Assembly (NCBI GenBank): GCA_002786715.1
Contig: PCTW01000082.1
Span: 1-64,000, forward strand
Length of the DNA: 64,000 nt
Direction of reading: 5' to 3'
Source: Bdellovibrio sp. CG22_combo_CG10-13_8_21_14_all_39_27
Lineage (GTDB): Bacteria; Bdellovibrionota; Bacteriovoracia; Bacteriovoracales; Bacteriovoracaceae
Position 1 is the first letter of the stretch. The number at the start of each line of letters is the position of its first letter. Below are positions 62,658-64,000 of this stretch, piece after piece. The notes below the pieces were generated by a model. That model saw nothing but the letters and a program-made list of their open reading frames with translations, did not search any database and was not told where the DNA came from. The position numbers were made by a program, and so were the translations under genes.

Positions 62658-62917
62658 CGAGCAAAGAATGTACGAGAAGCTCCATACAAGCTAATCACAA
62701 CCCAAATGGATTCAATCAGAAAGCCTGAGAAATTAAACTCATGGGCCAGTGAATAGAGAATCATTCCTGAGCCAAAAGCATTGGCAAATGAGAATTTCAA
62801 TTCATGACTCTCCCATTTACCAGCATGCAAAAGAAAATAGGCAACTAAGGTTAAAGTCACACCAGTCGTTCCAACAAAATCGTGAAATTGATAATTCTGC
62901 ATGAAGTTTATTGACAT
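62636..62917 (-). CDS. Small membrane protein of the CBU_0592 type, 93 aa
   Basis: Three hydrophobic helices (about 14-31, 46-62, 66-82) and the pattern of CBU_0592-like proteins: V-G-T-T-G-V-T-L-T-L-V-A-Y-F-L-L, a polar F-S-F-A-N-A-F-G-S-G turn and F-L-I-E-S-I-W-V-V-I-S-L-Y-G at the end. Function of that family is unknown. Its ATG has AAGGACC upstream on the minus strand. Confidence 0.7.
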   Translation of the reverse strand: MSINFMQNYQFHDFVGTTGVTLTLVAYFLLHAGKWESHELKFSFANAFGSGMILYSLAHEFNFSGFLIESIWVVISLYGASRTFFARQNLPKT

Positions 62918-62983
62918 AAATGGTCCTTAGGATAAAAGAGAACTTAATTTTTTATTATGCTTTATATATCGGCTGAGGCTTTT

Positions 62984-63391
62984 ATGAAATGGTTTCTTTT
63001 ATTATCCCTCTCCTTTACCACATCTGCTTATGCTTTATCTTTTCAAATAAGCTATAAAGGAAATGTTCTTTTTTCCCAAAATCATTACGACATAGATCTC
63101 CAAGAACACTTAGGAATTCCTACTTTAGAGCTTTTAAATCAATCAGGATTAGACTTTGAGGGTGGAAGCTATGGGGTAAAATCCATATCAGGATTGGGTA
63201 ATAAAATAGAGAGTGTCTCGTCTACTGAAATGAAGGCCTACGGCTGGTGCTTCTCTATTGACTCCCAAGTTCCTGAAACTATGATCGATGAGACCTTTGC
63301 TTCAACCCAGGATTCTCAATTGCGCTGGTTCTATGCCTATGCCCATTTTAAAAATGGACAGTGGATCGCTCAGTGCCAAGAAGATCTCTAG
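62984..63391 (+). CDS. Small secreted protein, possibly DUF4430-like, 135 aa
   Basis: Signal peptide 1-17 (A-Y-A-L). The C-terminal segment (Y-G-W-C-F-S-I-D ... L-R-W-F-Y-A-Y-A-H-F-K-N-G-Q-W) has the shape of the DUF4430/transcobalamin-C-like ligand-binding fold, but the match is loose. Two cysteines (G-W-C-F, A-Q-C-Q) could pair. The inner ATG gives a normal signal peptide; a longer frame starts at 62957. Confidence 0.65.
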   Translation: MKWFLLLSLSFTTSAYALSFQISYKGNVLFSQNHYDIDLQEHLGIPTLELLNQSGLDFEGGSYGVKSISGLGNKIESVSSTEMKAYGWCFSIDSQVPETMIDETFASTQDSQLRWFYAYAHFKNGQWIAQCQEDL

Positions 63392-63439
63392 TAATTTTTT
63401 CAATGTGAAAGCTGAAAATTCAAAAATTTGATACATAAG

Positions 63440-63455
63440 CCCCATTCTTTGGGGG
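63440..63455 (+). promoter_or_regulatory. Short hairpin over a G-rich ribosome-binding site
   Basis: CCCC (63440-63443), loop ATTCTTT, GGGGG (63451-63455); the G run is the Shine-Dalgarno of the gene at 63464. Layout resembles 21066-21083. Confidence 0.4.
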
Positions 63456-63463
63456 ATTACGTT

Positions 63464-64000
63464 ATGCTGCATACATTAGCTTTGGCCATATTTCTCGCGA
63501 TTCCAGATACTCAAGCGATTGAAAAATTCACCTCTGATGCAGCAACTGAAGCCCAGCTTACATTTGAAGGACGCATTGAACTCGCTAAAGGTGAGAAAAG
63601 CCGCGACTTGATTGATGAACAATTACAACACTTGATTGGCCATTTTAGCTCAGCTTCATTTGTTAAAGCGTTTGGTCAACCAGCAGTCTTGAGCGATCAA
63701 TACGAATTCACTATCACGAACACCAAAACTCTAAGCAACGGCAGAAGATTGGTAACCTATCAATTTGATGGTAAGGCCGCTCTTCATAAAAAATCATTTG
63801 GAACGAAGTCATTCATTGAAGTTCCTCTACGACTCCCTTTGGCCCTTGATAAGATTTATGATTTAGGCTTAGTTCGCGGAAAAAATAAATGTACTGACGA
63901 ACATTACAATGAGCCAGGGGATTTCTTTTATTTCTGGGATGTCGATCAAAAAGGCTGTCCCCTCAAGGGCAATGACACTGATGTTGTCAGGGTTGTTGCT
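63464..64000 (+). CDS. Exported protein, 5' part (runs off the window)
   Basis: An ATG with GGGGG eight bases upstream opens a frame with no stop to the end of the window (179 codons). Residues 1-18 look like a short signal (L-A-L-A-I-F-L-A-I-P ... Q-A). The rest is mixed alpha/beta with two cysteines (N-K-C-T-D-E-H, K-G-C-P-L-K) bracketing Y-N-E-P-G-D-F-F-Y-F-W-D. No family recognised; the 3' end is missing. Confidence 0.7.
   Translation, partial: MLHTLALAIFLAIPDTQAIEKFTSDAATEAQLTFEGRIELAKGEKSRDLIDEQLQHLIGHFSSASFVKAFGQPAVLSDQYEFTITNTKTLSNGRRLVTYQFDGKAALHKKSFGTKSFIEVPLRLPLALDKIYDLGLVRGKNKCTDEHYNEPGDFFYFWDVDQKGCPLKGNDTDVVRVVA

Noticed and set aside
1-64000. tRNA, rRNA and known riboswitch classes
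   Set aside because: Gaps were read for cloverleaf, rRNA and common riboswitch cores by eye; none was found. A covariance-model scan would be decisive.

Overview
This is a Gram-negative chromosome segment of low to moderate GC. Most reading frames carry Sec or lipoprotein signal peptides. The mix includes many secreted proteins of no known family, an HD-GYP protein, a KamA-type aminomutase, a NamZ-type muramidase, a peptidoglycan or chitin deacetylase-like enzyme and a cyclic-nucleotide-type K+ channel. It fits the Bdellovibrionota, most likely a Bacteriovorax/Peredibacter-like predator; that placement is inferred from gene content, not from a marker gene. No rRNA, tRNA, CRISPR, insertion sequence or prophage was seen.

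Layout. 0-8 kb: a lipoprotein, an MnmD-like tRNA methyltransferase, an HD-GYP-like protein with a degenerate receiver, a FabK/nitronate monooxygenase-like flavoenzyme, a stress group on the minus strand (htpX, a cbpA-like J-protein, trxC) and a voltage-sensor K+ channel with a cyclic-nucleotide-binding domain. 8-14 kb: KamA, a YiiX-like lipoprotein, a putative porin and a lytic transglycosylase-like lipoprotein. 14.5-17.7 kb: tyrosine recombinase, PlsC, a TetR regulator with a leaderless-type promoter, and an alpha/beta hydrolase. 17.8-21.9 kb: a FecR-domain protein with a tail-anchored partner, a very AT-rich zinc-ribbon membrane protein, and a CheY-like regulator.

22.1-40.9 kb is the standout: eight tightly packed minus-strand genes, apparently one operon of about 18.7 kb. 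Seven encode secreted proteins built on one plan: a cap module (two cysteines usually exactly 34 residues apart around an H-x-N-G-G-G-F-V-like core) followed by hexapeptide repeats of the left-handed beta-helix type. Each then carries a different cargo or none: Ig-like, PKD plus Calx-beta, PKD plus a MepA-like peptidase domain, an RCC1 propeller, or about 18 cysteine-bearing ASH/HYDIN-like domains with a LamG-like domain inserted into one of them. A good promoter, a 52-nt three-tier stem-loop at the predicted transcript start and an inverted repeat just upstream of the -35 lie at its head. Two histidine-kinase genes lie directly upstream and a stand-alone receiver lies downstream. I propose this as a modular surface-fibre or adhesin system under two-component control; function is unproven.

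44-57 kb: a 1040-residue lipoprotein, several secreted proteins, a SAM methyltransferase, a glycerophosphodiesterase, a LemA-TPM-TPM operon and a three-gene operon of unknown exported proteins. 57-64 kb: a nucleotidyltransferase-Mpo1-like fusion, thyA-folA, a NamZ-like muramidase, a polysaccharide deacetylase and several small secreted or membrane proteins. Genes are dense, and convergent pairs repeatedly overlap by 4-50 bp.
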